Below are positions 32,598 through 44,921 of a stretch of 64,000 nucleotides of DNA, piece after piece. A program made the translations under genes and the position numbers. Below the pieces are notes generated by a model. It worked only from the letters and a program-made list of their open reading frames with translations, had not been told where the DNA came from and searched no databases. Within the stretch, counting starts at the first letter, position 1. Every line of letters starts with the position of its first letter. This stretch comes from Cylindrodendrum hubeiense (lineage: Eukaryota; Ascomycota; Sordariomycetes; Hypocreales; Nectriaceae), in contig JAANBB010000020.1 in the NCBI GenBank assembly GCA_014621425.1, positions 62,001-126,000 on the forward strand. The letters run 5' to 3'.

Positions 32598-35500
32598 TTA
32601 ATCGTTTACCAATTCCTTGAACCATTTCTTAATCAGGCCCCTAATCGCGAAATGTCCACTTGTCTCAGCCATCTCACAAGCGCTTTCAACACTCTGCTGA
32701 TTTTCGTCTCCACGACCTGCGCCATGATCAAGAAGCAGCTGAACCATATCAATCCGGCCGTTCTTTGCCGCTCCTTCCAGGGCAGTCCTTCCATACTTTG
32801 CTGGCTGCGCATTGATATCGGCGTCATGTCGTATCAAGAACTCAGCAATGGTAAAAAGCCCAAGCTTGGCTGCACATTGCAGGGCTGTTGCACCTCCCTC
32901 CGCAGCTGGCGGCGCGTTGACATCCGCTCCTTTTTCGATGAGGTATTTTATCATATCAAAGGATCCGCGCATCACAGCGTGCTGGAGCGCAGTGTAGCAC
33001 AGCTGTTTCTGGTGATGAGGACTGCCATTGACGTCCGCGCCGTTTTCGACGAGATATTTTACCACGTCGAATGATCCTTCCATCGCAGCGTACTGCAGCA
33101 CATTGTAACTCTCCGGGAGAAGATCCAAGCCCTTCACTTGCGGTCGAGGTGATTGGAACAGGTAGTGTTGTCTCTCGAAGTGAAATGCGGGATTGACATC
33201 GGCGCCTTTTTCAACGAGGTATTTCACCATATCCAAGGACCCGCGTATCGCAGCGTGCTGGAGCGCAGTGGGGCCCCTCTGCACTTCAAGATGGGGAGCG
33301 CCATTGACATCTGCGTCGCTCTCAACCAAGAGTTTTACCATATCGAGATGTCCATCTGAAGCAGCCATTTGAAGAGAAGTAGTCCCACCAAAAGAGGAGG
33401 GCGGGGCATTCACATCAGCACCATTACCAATCAACAGTCTTGCAGTATCAAGATGACCCTTCAAGAGAGCCAACTGCAGAGCTGTAGCGCCACGCTCTGC
33501 TTCACCAGCGGCATTGACGTCAGCACCTTGGAGTATCAGAAACTCAACGACGTCGTGCCTTCCCCAAAAAGCATTCACCTGCAACTCGGTATTCATGTCT
33601 GTATACAACATTTTGCCTCTGCCACCATACAGATATCTTACAGACACACTGATGGTTGATTCGCTGTTGCTGAATGTCGAGAAGCACTTGAAGTGAGGAT
33701 CCAGAGGCTTAACATCAAGTTGACGGAGAAGCGTTAATACTCTGTTGTCGCCTAGTCGAACTGCTTGATGTACCACACATTTCTGGTCTTCAGGCCATCC
33801 TCGTAGAGAGCCGTGGGGGCTGTAGCCAGCTTTGAATAGAAGCAACAGCATATCGTAGTGTAAATCTGGAGATCTCCAGTCCAATAAAGAAAAGGAACGG
33901 GAAATTGCCACTTGCATTGGAGAGGGGTAGATGTCAAGTCTCTCGGTTGGAATGATGGCAATTTCTCGATCCAGTAAGGCCTCAATGAGGACCAAATCCA
34001 TCAGCCTGATTGCTTGTATCAGAGCAGCGGTTCCCGCAATGCTGGGTGTAGTATCGGGGGTCGACTGAAAGGCGACCCTTCCAAGAAGTATCCTGAGTGA
34101 TTCGAAATTTGTGTCTAAAACATGCGGTTGATAACTCATCAGTGCCACTGCGTGAAGTGGGTTTGCACCCGCATCTAGAAGTGCTTGCAGGGCAAGCACC
34201 TTAAACTCGCTCAGAACATCAGAATTCAAGAAGAGCACTGTGAGCGGCGTCAAATGGTTACTGTACCCTTCGACTTCCTCGCTCAGGTTTGAATTCGCGC
34301 CCAGACCAAGCAACGTCAGAAGAAAGGGCAAGTCCACGTCATTGAGAAGACTCGCTCCCAAGGGCGTGATGCATTCGCAGTCGCATGGTGCGCCTCCGAG
34401 GCCTGAAAGCCGAGATTGGTCCACTATGGTTTTGCCATGGCTCATGCAATGGTCGACGTGTAAAACCAGTCCATACGCATTGAGATTAGCACCCCTTGCC
34501 ACAAGATTGCAGACCAGATCAGCATTCTTGAACTGCGCGGCGACCACCAGGATGTTGATGTAACGTACATGGCCACATATGCACCGTCCGGCTTCGATCT
34601 CGAATTTGGCGTCTGCCTCGACAAGCAAATGGATAATTTCCTCGTCGCCATTTTTAATAGCAGCGCAAAGGGCTGTTTCAGGGCCCCAATCATGCTGTAC
34701 CACTTCGTTGATGTCCAGACCCGCATCAACGAAATATTTTACCAACGGTGTATTGTGGTGTATAGTCGCCATGTGTATTAGACCTTGAGACTCTTCTCGC
34801 ATTTTCGTAATGAGTGTTTCGAAATTATCGCCGAATAAGCGCTGTAAGGTTACGGGCGAAATGGCGCACAAAGCCGTTAAGATGTGACTTATATCTTGGA
34901 AAGTGCCAGCGCATTCGGAAAGGAAGCCATCTGCACATTTGCAAGAGTTGAATAATTCTTCTGATACATCTGATTTGCAAGTTTCGAGAACTCGCATCAG
35001 AACTTTGGATTGTAAATCCGTATCAACCGTCTCATCTAGACATTTGACCAGGTAATCTGTGCTTCCAGGTTTGAGTGTCTCCAAATAATCAGAGAAGTAT
35101 TCGTCTCTGCACACACGATATGCCCTAGCCGAGAAACATCGAGAAAATAACGAGAAGTTCCCATGGTCGTGGAAAGCGATGAGCAAACCAGGAGTGGATT
35201 CCGCTCCGTGCTTGAAGAATTTATCGATCACTTCTGAGGTCAAAATAGTTGTATATGCCAGAAGTTCCAAGGTGCTTCGGTACCCATCCCAGGACGAGCG
35301 ATAAATGGAAGTATGCAAATTGGCCCCCGCCCGTAAAAGGCGAAATATCACCTTGAGGGGGAATTGCGGCATATCTGTGAAATAATCTAAACAAAAACGT
35401 AAATATCTTGTTCATCTCCAACCCCATTGTTAGCGACACACCTTCTACATAGCATTCCAGCAAAGCGAGAAATGCATTGTTTATATCCTGAGTGGTTGGA

Positions 35501-37049
35501 CTGTGAGCACAGGCTTCGCTGCTAAGAAACATGTTTACCAGCCCTTCAAGCTGATAGATTGAAGCAATCGTGAGTGGCGACTGCTTGTCTGCCATTAGCT
35601 CCCTGCCGGAATAGAATTGATGAGAGTAATTGCAGGTCTCAATGTCAAGATCATCCGTATTGACCTTTGCTCCTTGATCAATTAGATCCTTGACGAAGTT
35701 TGTGATAGTTACGGTATCCTTCTGCTTCTGTGATGAGTCGTTTCGTTCTTGGTCCATGATGCGTGGCTCTAATCTCTCACTCCAGCCGAAAATAGCCAGA
35801 GCTATGGCACTGCTCTTCCATCCATTATGAGGTTCGTCAAGATTCGCATTGTGGTCGATGAATAGCTTAGCCATCTGCAAATTCCCGACGAGAAGGGCGA
35901 ATTGGAGAGGAGTGACAAGTGAGTCTGGTGAACTGAGAGTCATCTCGCCGACACCCCCGCCCCAGCCCTTGAAATACGCGACTTTCCTATCTGGAGCATG
36001 GCAACAATGCCCATTTGGATTCATCTGATTCTTGAGGAGAGAACGAACAACTTCTAAATCTTCTGTTTCAATGGCAAGTCGAAAAATGCTCTCAAGCAAA
36101 GCCTTGGAGCTTGGTTCTTTCAAGACGGCAGCAGAGTTCAAGATGGTTGGCGCGTTCATTCTTTTCAGGATTCTTAACATCTTTTTCCTATCCTCAGGGT
36201 CGAGGTATGTCGAATGGTTGTTGGAGAGCATAAAAGCAATGAACTTTATCCAATTCTCTACCTGTATTTTCTGAACCCCGTTGTCTGGAATCATGGTAAT
36301 GGGGCAATTGATGGACACTGGCAGATATTCCAACATCAATGACGAAAAGTTCTGGTAAAGAGCCGATTTAGACAGGTGCAGGACGGTGTTCGTGATTTCA
36401 ACAACATCCAGAGATTGTGCTGCCAACGTGATTTAGCTTTCAATTACAGGTCAGACAAGCTACAGATAAGCTTACATAGACGAGGCCCAGATTCCGTAAA
36501 GGTTTCCCAGAAATCGGTGAAGGGGCGGTTTAATTGCAAAGAAATTGCGAACCCAGGAGGCGTTTGAGGACACGATGCTGACAGGAAGATTAGCGGAATA
36601 GCCAGTAACAAAAGCAACATCAGAGGTTCACCTTCAAAATTACTCTGCTCAAGGGTATTGAGATGTCCTCGAGTTCGGAGAACTTTTGCAGATACCAAAT
36701 GTCCCTCATGGTATAGTTGAGCTTTGTTGCCGTGTTTTGTGGCCTTGGAAACCTTGAAACTTGCAATTTGCCAGTCCCGCTTTTCGCCCCCAGAGTACTT
36801 TTTGAACTTCCACTTCGCCAACTGCGAAGTATACTGGGATTTCCTGGAAAATTTAGCCGTGAATAAAGGAATTCTCTCAGACTCGATGACTCACGTTCTT
36901 GTGAAGCTGTGGCGTGATTTCATCAACTCAATTAGCCCGCCGGCCCCTTGCAGCTTGAGGCCCTGCGTGATATATAGATCGTGGATCACGTCTTTGAACT
37001 TCGTCCACTCCTCGGGGACATTCTCTGTTCTTTCGGCGAGACGAGACAT
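32598..37049 (-). CDS. Clr5-domain ankyrin-repeat protein, 1407 aa
   Basis: Five exons: 37049-36895, 36843-36632, 36577-36476, 36419-35442 and 35374-32598; all phases agree. Exons 1 and 2 join to a Clr5 domain (about residues 12-70): EEWTKFKDVIHDLYITQGLK, then LIELMKSRHSFTRT, then KSQYTSQLAKWKFKKY. Clr5 is a small helical, probably DNA- or protein-binding domain named after a fission-yeast silencing factor. After a divergent middle part there are weak ankyrin units (TPLQFALLVGNLQMAKLFID, LLRAGANLHTS), and the last 350 residues carry clear consecutive repeats of the type TALQHAAIRGSLDMVKYLVE / KGADVNAP. Long Clr5-ANK proteins are common, lineage-specific and usually uncharacterised. The 67-base fourth intron overlaps the two frames that would otherwise look like separate genes. 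A CCAAT-repeat array sits in its promoter. Confidence 0.85.
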
Positions 37050-37146
37050 GGCGACAAGCGAAAAGATGAATGTTGAAGCGAAGTTTGAAGCAGATTTGGG
37101 TCAGGCTGGGGAGAGTGTGTTTATCTCAACACTACAGCTCGCCCGG

Positions 37147-37616
37147 CAGAATACATGAGAGCACACGATTGGCCGAGGTCCAAATTCTTCCCCCACCTCA
37201 CCCTTTCACCCTGCAGAATACATGGGCCCACGATTGGCCTAGGTCCAAATTCTGTCCCCACTTCATCCTGTGCTGTGCCATGTCCCAAGATGACAGAATC
37301 GCCACCTCATTCGCCAGAATCCAAATTCGAGACGCAAAGCCCTGCGAAGCACGTCGCCAAAACCCCTCAGGTATCCTTGCCGCTCGCTAAATGATCATGG
37401 CCGATCTGATTGGACCAGGTCCAAATTCCTAAGCAGCCCTCGCTTGCCAGCATATTTGAGGCTGAATATTCATGAGCACATGAAATGCCTGACGGGATAG
37501 CAGCAGAGGCAAACAAGGTAGGCAACGAGTAATGTGGCAATGTAAAATTAAAGATAGACTGGTTATGTTTCAAGTAACAAAATATGTCTTCTGTTATTGG
37601 CCCATGTCCAAAATCT
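37147..37616 (-). repeat. Array of CCAAT-bearing direct repeats in the Clr5-ankyrin promoter
   Basis: Two imperfect 67-base tandem units (37147-37213 and 37214-about 37280, each beginning CAGAATACATG) share the core CGATTGGCC.AGGTCCAAATTC. Two more copies of the core occur alone near 37408-37428 (ATTGGACCAGGTCCAAATTC) and 37594-37616 (ATTGGCCCATGTCCAAAATC). On the minus strand, the sense of the downstream gene, each reads (A)TTTGGAC.TGG.CCAAT, so each carries a CCAAT box 100-570 bases before the start codon. CCAAT is the site of the conserved HAP/CBF complex. Confidence 0.7.
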
Positions 37617-39331
37617 AACCAAGACTTCCCCGGCACATCCTCCATCGTCCGACCTCAGCCCACAGATGCTCCTTGTTGAGTGACCATGCATTGGCGACCC
37701 AGAAGTCCGTCGCCTTCATCAGCACTCTTGTCCTCCTTTCCGCTGTTAATCAATCCCTCTAAAGCTATAAATGGAGTGGTGGCTCCAAGTTCTGCTCCAT
37801 TTCATGAAGACTCATCAACGTGAACTTCGTTCTCGCCTGCCTCCTCGTCTTTCCTCTCAGCAAATCGTCTCATCACTTTATGTTACGTTTTTGTCCTCCC
37901 GGATTAATTATACTTCAATCATTTTCAATTTCCCCCACCATATGATTTCCAGATGTCTCGTCACATGGCGGGCTCTAGACACGCCCAGATCGTGCGTGAT
38001 CTAAACAAACGGTTTGTCCTGCCCTTCTTTTGATTACACTATTCTGTACTTTTTCTACAAAAATTCCATGCCGACAGTTGTCTGCATCGCGCGATATCTA
38101 AAATTTGCTTTATTGCAGTGAACCTTTCCAACAAAATTCTTTTTATAATGTGGGCTAACAGCTGTATCACACATAGCACCAATGATCGCAAACGAGAGGC
38201 CCGCAGTCTATCCGAACTTTGCACCGCAGCATATCAGCCGCAGAGCGTTTTCATGGGCATTTCAGCCAACTCTGGAAATGAAATGCGCAGAATTCTACAC
38301 TATGAAGGACAGGCACAATCTTTTCTTACTAAAGTTATGCCGAAGATTAGAGGTAATGCGAAGCCTTCCTCACCGACCCACTAGGTAAGATTCATCGGTC
38401 AGATTATATTTCCTCTCTCTAACACAAGAGCAGTGAGGATCACCATGCTCCTCGTTATCCAGGCTGGAGAATTGGTATGGTCTCTTAATTGTGCTGGATT
38501 ATCGGCTATCCTTTAGCGTTTCATATTCTTCGGTGAACAGGTCAATGTTCGAGATAGGAATCGAAGGAGGGATGTGGGTAATATCCTCGCTTAGCTGGCT
38601 ACCCTATAGTAATGTGCATTATTTCAGCGCGACGCTAATCATTGTGCCTCGGTTTTTATTTTAGAATGATAATTGAAGACTCATGCAGTGAGGTGTTTGT
38701 TGTAGAAGAGCATTATACCTAGTGCAATTTCAAAAGGGGCACTCGGTGTAATGCTAAATCGGCGACGATTAGCAGTGGTGAGATTGTCAATAAAGAAGCT
38801 TCAAATAACGTGCCCTGAGGTAAATGCTTAATGTATACGTCTTGCGCACTACTTATAACACCCTCAGTGTAGCACTGCAGAAGTAGATGAGCAAAATAAT
38901 TAATCATTTCTTGAATATAAGTAGCTTGGTATTAATAAGGACTTCAGTACATGGTAGACAAAAGTAATCACACACATAACCGCAACGTAGCCATAGGGTA
39001 GCTAGCTGGCTTAATGACGACTCAAAGTCGGGTATTGATAACACAACCACGCAACAAAACGGAAGAAACTAGCAACCCAAATGCTGGGTATATGGAGTCA
39101 TATCATAAGTAAAATTTCCACTGAAAGAATGGCGAGAAAAATGGTACTTGAAGGGTGTGCTGGTGGCTTGACAAAAGCCCTGAGAGGAAGAAAAGTAATA
39201 GGCTGGCCAGTGCGTATAGGCTCCGTGGAAGCATGTCAAGACACATAGAAAAGAAAGACACTGGCTTCGCATCATAGGCCCCTAGTGTCATGTGTAGCTC
39301 ATGTATTATACCTGCCCAGCCTACCAACACA
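37617..39331. other. Intergenic with a promoter-like segment, no supported gene
   Basis: About 1.7 kb. Near 37765 a CTATAAATGG element is followed by a CT/TC-rich stretch up to about 37950, resembling a fungal core promoter reading to the right. The frames after it (MSRHMAGSRHAQIVRDLNKR at 37952, and 38182-38388) are short and I cannot build a convincing gene. The section 38500-39100 is A+T-rich and looks like decayed repeat DNA. Confidence 0.45.
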
Positions 39332-40669
39332 TTACCAATTCTCGAAATAACATGCTACGTGTTGTTCGATTTTCCGAGCCCAAACCTCGCCTACTGCATT
39401 ATCCCCTCTTGAGAAACCGCCAAAGGATTTGAGATGATAGTAGACCAGTTGGAGATCTATCCAGGCTGAGTGCTGGGCATTGAGGGGGTCCTGCAGCCAA
39501 GGGAGCATGAGTTCTGCCATGCGCTCTGCCTCCTCAAAGTCACGACTGAAGATCAGCCGATCAGCAAACCTGCCAAGATAGGCAACACTGACTGCATCCA
39601 TAGAAGCAACATCCATCTTGGGGAAAGATGCCTTTGCATTTATGCCCTCGGTAGCCATGTAGTCCAACAGTAAGAAATAGTGGCAATGAAGTCTTTCTAC
39701 TATGCGACCACTGATATCGAGGCGTCCAAAATTGTCAACAGCTGCTTTAAGGATTACAGCGATGAGCCCATATCGATCTTTGTCTGGTAGACGAACAAGC
39801 CGACCCATGAGCCTGACCAAAGGATGCAAATCTCCAAATGCAACTGATAGTATATCATAGGCATGGCGGAATATTTCAAATGCCAATGCTTTGTGTCGAT
39901 TGTCAAAAGCAGTGGCGATATCGCACAGATAGAAGAGAAGGGTGGGGTCTTGGGCTTTTACCATACTTCTGAGGTCATCAAGCGACTTGTTTAGACTTTC
40001 AAAACCGGGCTTCATCTTGTTGGCCAAGATCATCATGCGAGCATAATCTAGTCTTCTGTAACATCGTATAGAGACAGCAGAATCGCTTGCTTCATCAGCG
40101 CCATGCCTGCTTAGGGTTTCGTTCAAACCTGCGTTATAGTAGCAGTCGAGCAAACGTAGTAGTTCGTCTGTGTACTGAAGAGTACTGGAGACATGCAGAA
40201 CCGGCTCTGGTGATGGTGAACGGCAGAAGAGATCGAAGTTGGAGCTACTCAATGTGAGCATGCCTGCTTTGATCTTCGTCTCTAGATCCGGCCTGCGGTG
40301 AATGTATTTTTCAACTTGCTCCCAGTCGACACGTTTGCCCCTTATGACAAAAATGGATTGTTTGCCAAGAGCATCTCGTTGTTGTTTGAGAAGAGACATC
40401 TGAATCACCTCCTTCTCCTTGTATTTCTTGTCTAAACCCCATTTTCGAAAGCGGTGCTTATACATTCTAGGCCTATTAATAGATTAGCTTCCAAAGCACT
40501 TCAATACCAAGACACCATCTCGGCTGATCACTCACGTTGCATTGAAATTATAGGTCCGGCCCATTATATCTATCACCTCCTTGAGCGGCCTTGCTTCACT
40601 CGAGTAGAGCATTGTGATATGGGGCCGCAGGCGAGTCCATTCCTCATCTCGATTCGTATTGGAAGCCAT
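39332..40669 (-). CDS. Clr5-domain protein, 424 aa
   Basis: Two exons, 40669-40536 and 40472-39332, split by an intron (GTGAGT...CTAATCTATTAATAG) inside the Clr5 domain, at the same position and phase as the first intron of the Clr5-ankyrin gene. The joined domain is EEWTRLRPHITMLYSSEARP, then EVIDIMGRTYNFNAT, then PRMYKHRFRKWGLDKKYKEK. It is followed by a helical region of about 350 residues without ankyrin repeats (LRRLDYARMMILANK-like and YLGRFADRLIFSRDFEEAER segments), which is the usual Clr5-plus-unknown architecture. Its role is unknown; it may act in gene regulation. With the neighbouring Clr5-ankyrin gene it makes two Clr5 genes on the same strand within 8 kb. Confidence 0.85.
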
Positions 40670-42756
40670 GGTGTACCCGCTCTGGTTGAACGTGGCCAGC
40701 AAGTCAGTGGCCAATGGAAAAACTGACCCCCAGCTCATGCAACGTGCCTGACGACGCTCAGCCGTTGTCGAAGAATTAGGCACCTGGTACAGGGTAGAGC
40801 GGGAACAATGAACAGGCTTGCTGGAAGGAAGAACGAGAGTGATTCGGTGCCAATCTCATCGATGACACGGCAGACGATCCCTTTAGAACGTTTTGCAGAG
40901 CAACATTGGTGTAGAACAAAAGGACAACCCCACTGGTGGTCCGTAATTAAATTTCCGACAGGGGGTAGTTCAGTCTTTGCGTTTAATTGGTTGAGAACAA
41001 AAGGACAATGCAAATTTAGCCCGGGTGCTACGTCCCGGGATTCAGGTTGGGTTGGGGAAGCATGGCGGCTGCTAAGCGAGAGCATGGGGACGATCTACGC
41101 CGGATTGTGCCGGGGCCACGCAATCAGGGTTACGTAGTAGTTAATGTATTTCGGATATTTCGGATACCTCGAGTTTCTCGGATAATTGTGGATATTCGTA
41201 TTTGAAACAACAGGTGTTCTGGCACGGCCAACGTTTTTTTAGCGAGTAATGTACTCGCACGAGCGCGATGTCAAATGTAAAGACGAGTACCGCCGGCAAC
41301 GCATTGTTCACTTGATGCATGTCTTTATTATTGTGCTCTTCCCCGTCGCTAGAATTATTGCGGTTGAAGCTGACGATGGTCAGAAGTCATTTTCCATTTA
41401 TTTCCCCTCTTTAGGAGGAAGAGGCTCATGTGGAATAAAAATCTTCTCAGCAACCGATACGTAAGCAAGTCCCCCCAATGACAAGAGATAATGCTGGAAT
41501 CTAACCCTTCCATCAATTGCGTCTCAGGTGAAGACAGGGGACGACACAAGTTTGCAATGCCAGTACTGGAGTAGAGTGCCATCTCCACTGGAGACGGCCA
41601 GACCAAAAGAGACACGCAGGCATTTATTCAAACGAAACCCCAAGGTGTATACTCATCTGCTAGGGAAAATGCCGTCCATCGAAACGGGTTGATAATGTTC
41701 GGTACGAGAAAGCACGTGTCATGATAGACCTTCTTCGCTTCTTCTCTTGTGGAGACGGTAGAAAAATGAGTGGATAATGCACCCGCAAACACTTTTTTGA
41801 GATTTGGGCTCCAACCATTAATGGTTCGCCAAACCATAAAAACTCAGTAAATTGACCGCTTAGTTCCCGTCACTGCTGCACACTGGCCCACAAATAAACC
41901 AATAACAAGTAGATCGCGACTGTTATGAACTACTTGGCTACTATGGGCGACGCTGATAGGGTGTGTCTGATATTTATGGGGCTCACCAAGTGGCCAATTT
42001 ATCGAGATTTTACGGTACTTCACAATATTCACAACACGCTGTGTGGTGTCTAGCACAGCTTCCGAATTGAGGTTACTATTTCGGTGGGGAGCGGTCAAGA
42101 AAATCTTGGAATTACGGGGGCCACCAGTCTTGGGCTTACGCTAATGTATGCCGAGAACATTACTGGTTGTCTAACCATGAATCATTCACTGGATTTTCTA
42201 CCAGGTTATTTGCCCGTACAGTGTGTTCTAGACTGGTCTTATTCCGAATTTCCTTGTTCAAAACCTTGGCCTTTCGTTTACACGAGCTTGCATTGTCTCG
42301 TGTGGTGCAGGAAGTTCCCCATATTTCTCAGCCACCGTGTTTCATCACCCAAACCGATGACAATTGTCGCGTAAGTTGGAACATGGAGCATGGATACTCC
42401 CACCAATAGATCAAAGGTTTCTCTCCCGGCTGTACGATGATCAACGTCTTGGCTCTACCCCTTAACAACAGGGGCTTTATTCAATGTTGACGATACCTCG
42501 GATGGAGGTGTTAGCTGTTGTTGCTTAGGAGAACACTGGAAAGAGCAATGATATTTAAGGGTTCGTATCGCCATATCCAAATTGACTTCCAATTCCTCTT
42601 CACTGTACCTCTTTTGCATTCTTCTCCTCACTCTTTTCATTCATTTCACTCGCTAGTCGAGAAATACGTTCGCTTTTGTCCCAGAGACACCATCAATACC
42701 GTACCAGCTCGGGCTTACTTTGCATCCTTCCCAATTTCAGCTTCAAATATTCCAAC
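40670..42756. other. Intergenic, AA9 promoter and spacer
   Basis: About 2.1 kb. AGAACAAAAGGACAA occurs twice (near 40914 and 40990). A nine-base unit TTTCGGATA is tandem at 41149-41166. No gene supported. The last 150 bases before the AA9 start hold a TTCATTTCACTC-type pyrimidine-rich leader. Confidence 0.5.
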
Positions 42757-43617
42757 ATGAAGTTCTCTATCGCCACCTCAGTCGCTTTGGCCGCCCTACC
42801 GAGTTTGACCTCCGCCCACTACTTCTTTCCCCACCTGTACGTCAACGACGTGAAGTCGGAGGAGTTTGAGTATGTTCGTCGCTCGACCCAAGGTTATCAG
42901 CCTCACTTTGGCTTTGATATCCTGTCTAGCAATGACATGAGATGCAACACCGGATCTCAGGCCAACGCTGGTTCGACAAAAGTTGCTAGTGTCAATTCTG
43001 GTGACACCATTGGTTTTGGCACTAACCTCGACGGGAATATTCAACATCCTGGTCCCATTCAAGTCTACATGTCTAAGGCCACCGACGTTTCCTCCTACGA
43101 CGGCTCCGGTGATTGGTTCAAAATCTACGAACTTGGCGCCAATTTTCCTATGGAGAGCTCCGGAGAGAACTGGCTCGTGTGGGGTAAGAACCGAATCGAC
43201 TTTCAGATTCCCACTGAGGTCCCTAGTGGCCAGTATCTTGTCCGTATTGAGCACCTCGCTCTTCATCGTCCCTCTGGAACTGAGTTCTATTTCAACTGCG
43301 CCCACGTTGAGGTGACCAATACCGGCTCTGCCCTCGAACCCTCCGACCTTGTGAAGATTCCTGGTGTCTACGATAGCACGACGGAAGGATTGTCGCCCAA
43401 CTATAGTATCTACAGCGGTGGCACATCCTACCCAATGCCTGGCCCTGGCGTCTTCCCAAGTGGCTCTGAGCAGAGTGCTACGAACGAAACCTCTTCCACT
43501 ACTCCTGCAACCTCTACCCCTACTATCACGGAGACTCCTCTCGCCGCGGAGGCTACAGGCAAAACAGGCTGCAGCAGCGTTCGCAAGTTTTCTCGTCGTT
43601 ACCATCGACATAACTAG
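42757..43617 (+). CDS. AA9 lytic polysaccharide monooxygenase, 286 aa
   Basis: Secreted copper enzyme that oxidatively cleaves cellulose or related glucans. One exon. The signal peptide MKFSIATSVALAALPSLTSA ends just before His1 of the mature protein (HYFFPHLYVN), so the start is well fixed. Mature numbering: copper histidines His1 and His77 (NIQHPGPIQVYMS), axial Tyr158 (EFYFNC), and a disulfide pair probably Cys43-Cys161, as in family members. The second-shell residue two before the axial Tyr, usually Gln (Q-x-Y), is Glu156. The C-terminus is a Ser/Thr-rich tail without a CBM1 module, ending in a basic RKFSRRYHRHN. It could pair with CDH-like flavoenzymes such as the one in this window. Family assignment is firm; substrate is not. 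Confidence 0.93.
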   Translation: MKFSIATSVALAALPSLTSAHYFFPHLYVNDVKSEEFEYVRRSTQGYQPHFGFDILSSNDMRCNTGSQANAGSTKVASVNSGDTIGFGTNLDGNIQHPGPIQVYMSKATDVSSYDGSGDWFKIYELGANFPMESSGENWLVWGKNRIDFQIPTEVPSGQYLVRIEHLALHRPSGTEFYFNCAHVEVTNTGSALEPSDLVKIPGVYDSTTEGLSPNYSIYSGGTSYPMPGPGVFPSGSEQSATNETSSTTPATSTPTITETPLAAEATGKTGCSSVRKFSRRYHRHN

Positions 43618-44921
43618 AATTCTGAGTTGGACTCTGTCTTCATATTCGAAAGGGTGAAACATGGGGAGGGTAAGAAGGTGATTCAGGATAGTTGAAAGAT
43701 ATTGAAAGTAGTGATGGGACATTTGGCAGGGACAATGTTTTGAGACGTAGCCATCTGGAATGGATACGCAAGGACGAAAAAGCCCAAGACTTGGTTTCAT
43801 ATTTATTTTATTTAAAATATGATCATTGTTCTGGAACACCCGCTGCTGTCTACTAGTGAACCATTTTTAAGCACTCCAGGCATTCATAGTTATGGGACTA
43901 CCGAGGACTTGACTGCGAACGCAGAAGAATTGCTGATGTTACCGTAGTCTCCCTAACTAATCAAACACCTGCAATTGACTGAATACTTATTGAAGAGTCA
44001 GGCAGCGTAACACAATACGACGTCAATGACTTCAGCCGGTCCGCTCGTATTTCACACCCTCGGATATTGGTTGCTATTAGGCAGTTTTGAAATGGATGGG
44101 AAGCACCACTTCATGAAGAGTAAGCGCACGTACCAGCGCTAATGCGGAGAGTAATGAGACTCCACTGAAGAATGACGGAGTGGGTGGCCCCGTAGCTAAA
44201 CAAGGAATTAGCTCAAGGCATACATGGGTTGAGGAGCTGTTTGCAGTCGAGCGGCTCATAGCGCCTCGAATATCGACAGTCAAATCATGTCTTAATGGTG
44301 CGCTTGTGGATTCTTGAAGGGCTTTCATTTCTCAGTAAGAGTATTGATCTAGCCTTCCTCTTCTCACGCAGCATCACTCGTTTCTCCGCAATTATCACCA
44401 TGGGGCTGAATGTCTTCCATTTACCCATCCAGAATCAAATTTGTCTCGTGTATATTGCCTATCTGCCGAGGTAATACCTGAATGGTACGTGGGCCATATC
44501 TTTGGGCGGGGCTATTATGGATGACATGATGGCCTGCGCCACCAAGCAATACTCGATGCACCACCCAAGATGCTCTCACCATATCAAACTAATCCCTTTT
44601 CAGTAAAACAGAACAGAGAAACGTGTGCTTTTAGCCGAGGACATCGTTCGTAAAAGCGGACCATGACTCCGTGCCGTAAACGCAACCGAGGAAAGAGTAC
44701 CCACAATGTTGTTTCATCACTTGGGTCTCTTGATAACACATGATGTTAATGAACCTTACGAAATTAATGTAGCTTATGAAGCATTTTAGCAGCTGTTTCT
44801 CGGCTAAATGTTAAGTTGACTGATATAAAACTCTGGCTCTAGGGCCGTATTTGTTCACGGAATTTCCAAGCTTAACATTATACGTTCCAACTCTCAACAG
44901 TTCAATTCCACTTGCACCGCA
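43618..44921. other. Intergenic between AA9 and GH43 genes
   Basis: About 1.3 kb. The section 44740-44920 is the GH43 promoter, with a pyrimidine/CA-rich leader (CCAACTCTCAACAG). No other gene is recognised; a frame at 44077-44328 (minus) lacks any family feature. Confidence 0.5.

Noticed and set aside
35221..35441. Two separate ankyrin genes overlapping at 35221-35374
   Set aside because: A 67-base intron (GTGTGT...CACAG) joins the frames in phase, and the Clr5 exons upstream also join, so one gene explains both.
37771..38388. Possible small gene after the TATA-like element near 37765
   Set aside because: Promoter-like elements are present, but no frame or splice combination gives a recognisable protein.
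42796..43839. 347-codon minus-strand frame opposite the AA9 gene
   Set aside because: Antisense shadow of a compositionally biased gene; no family resemblance.
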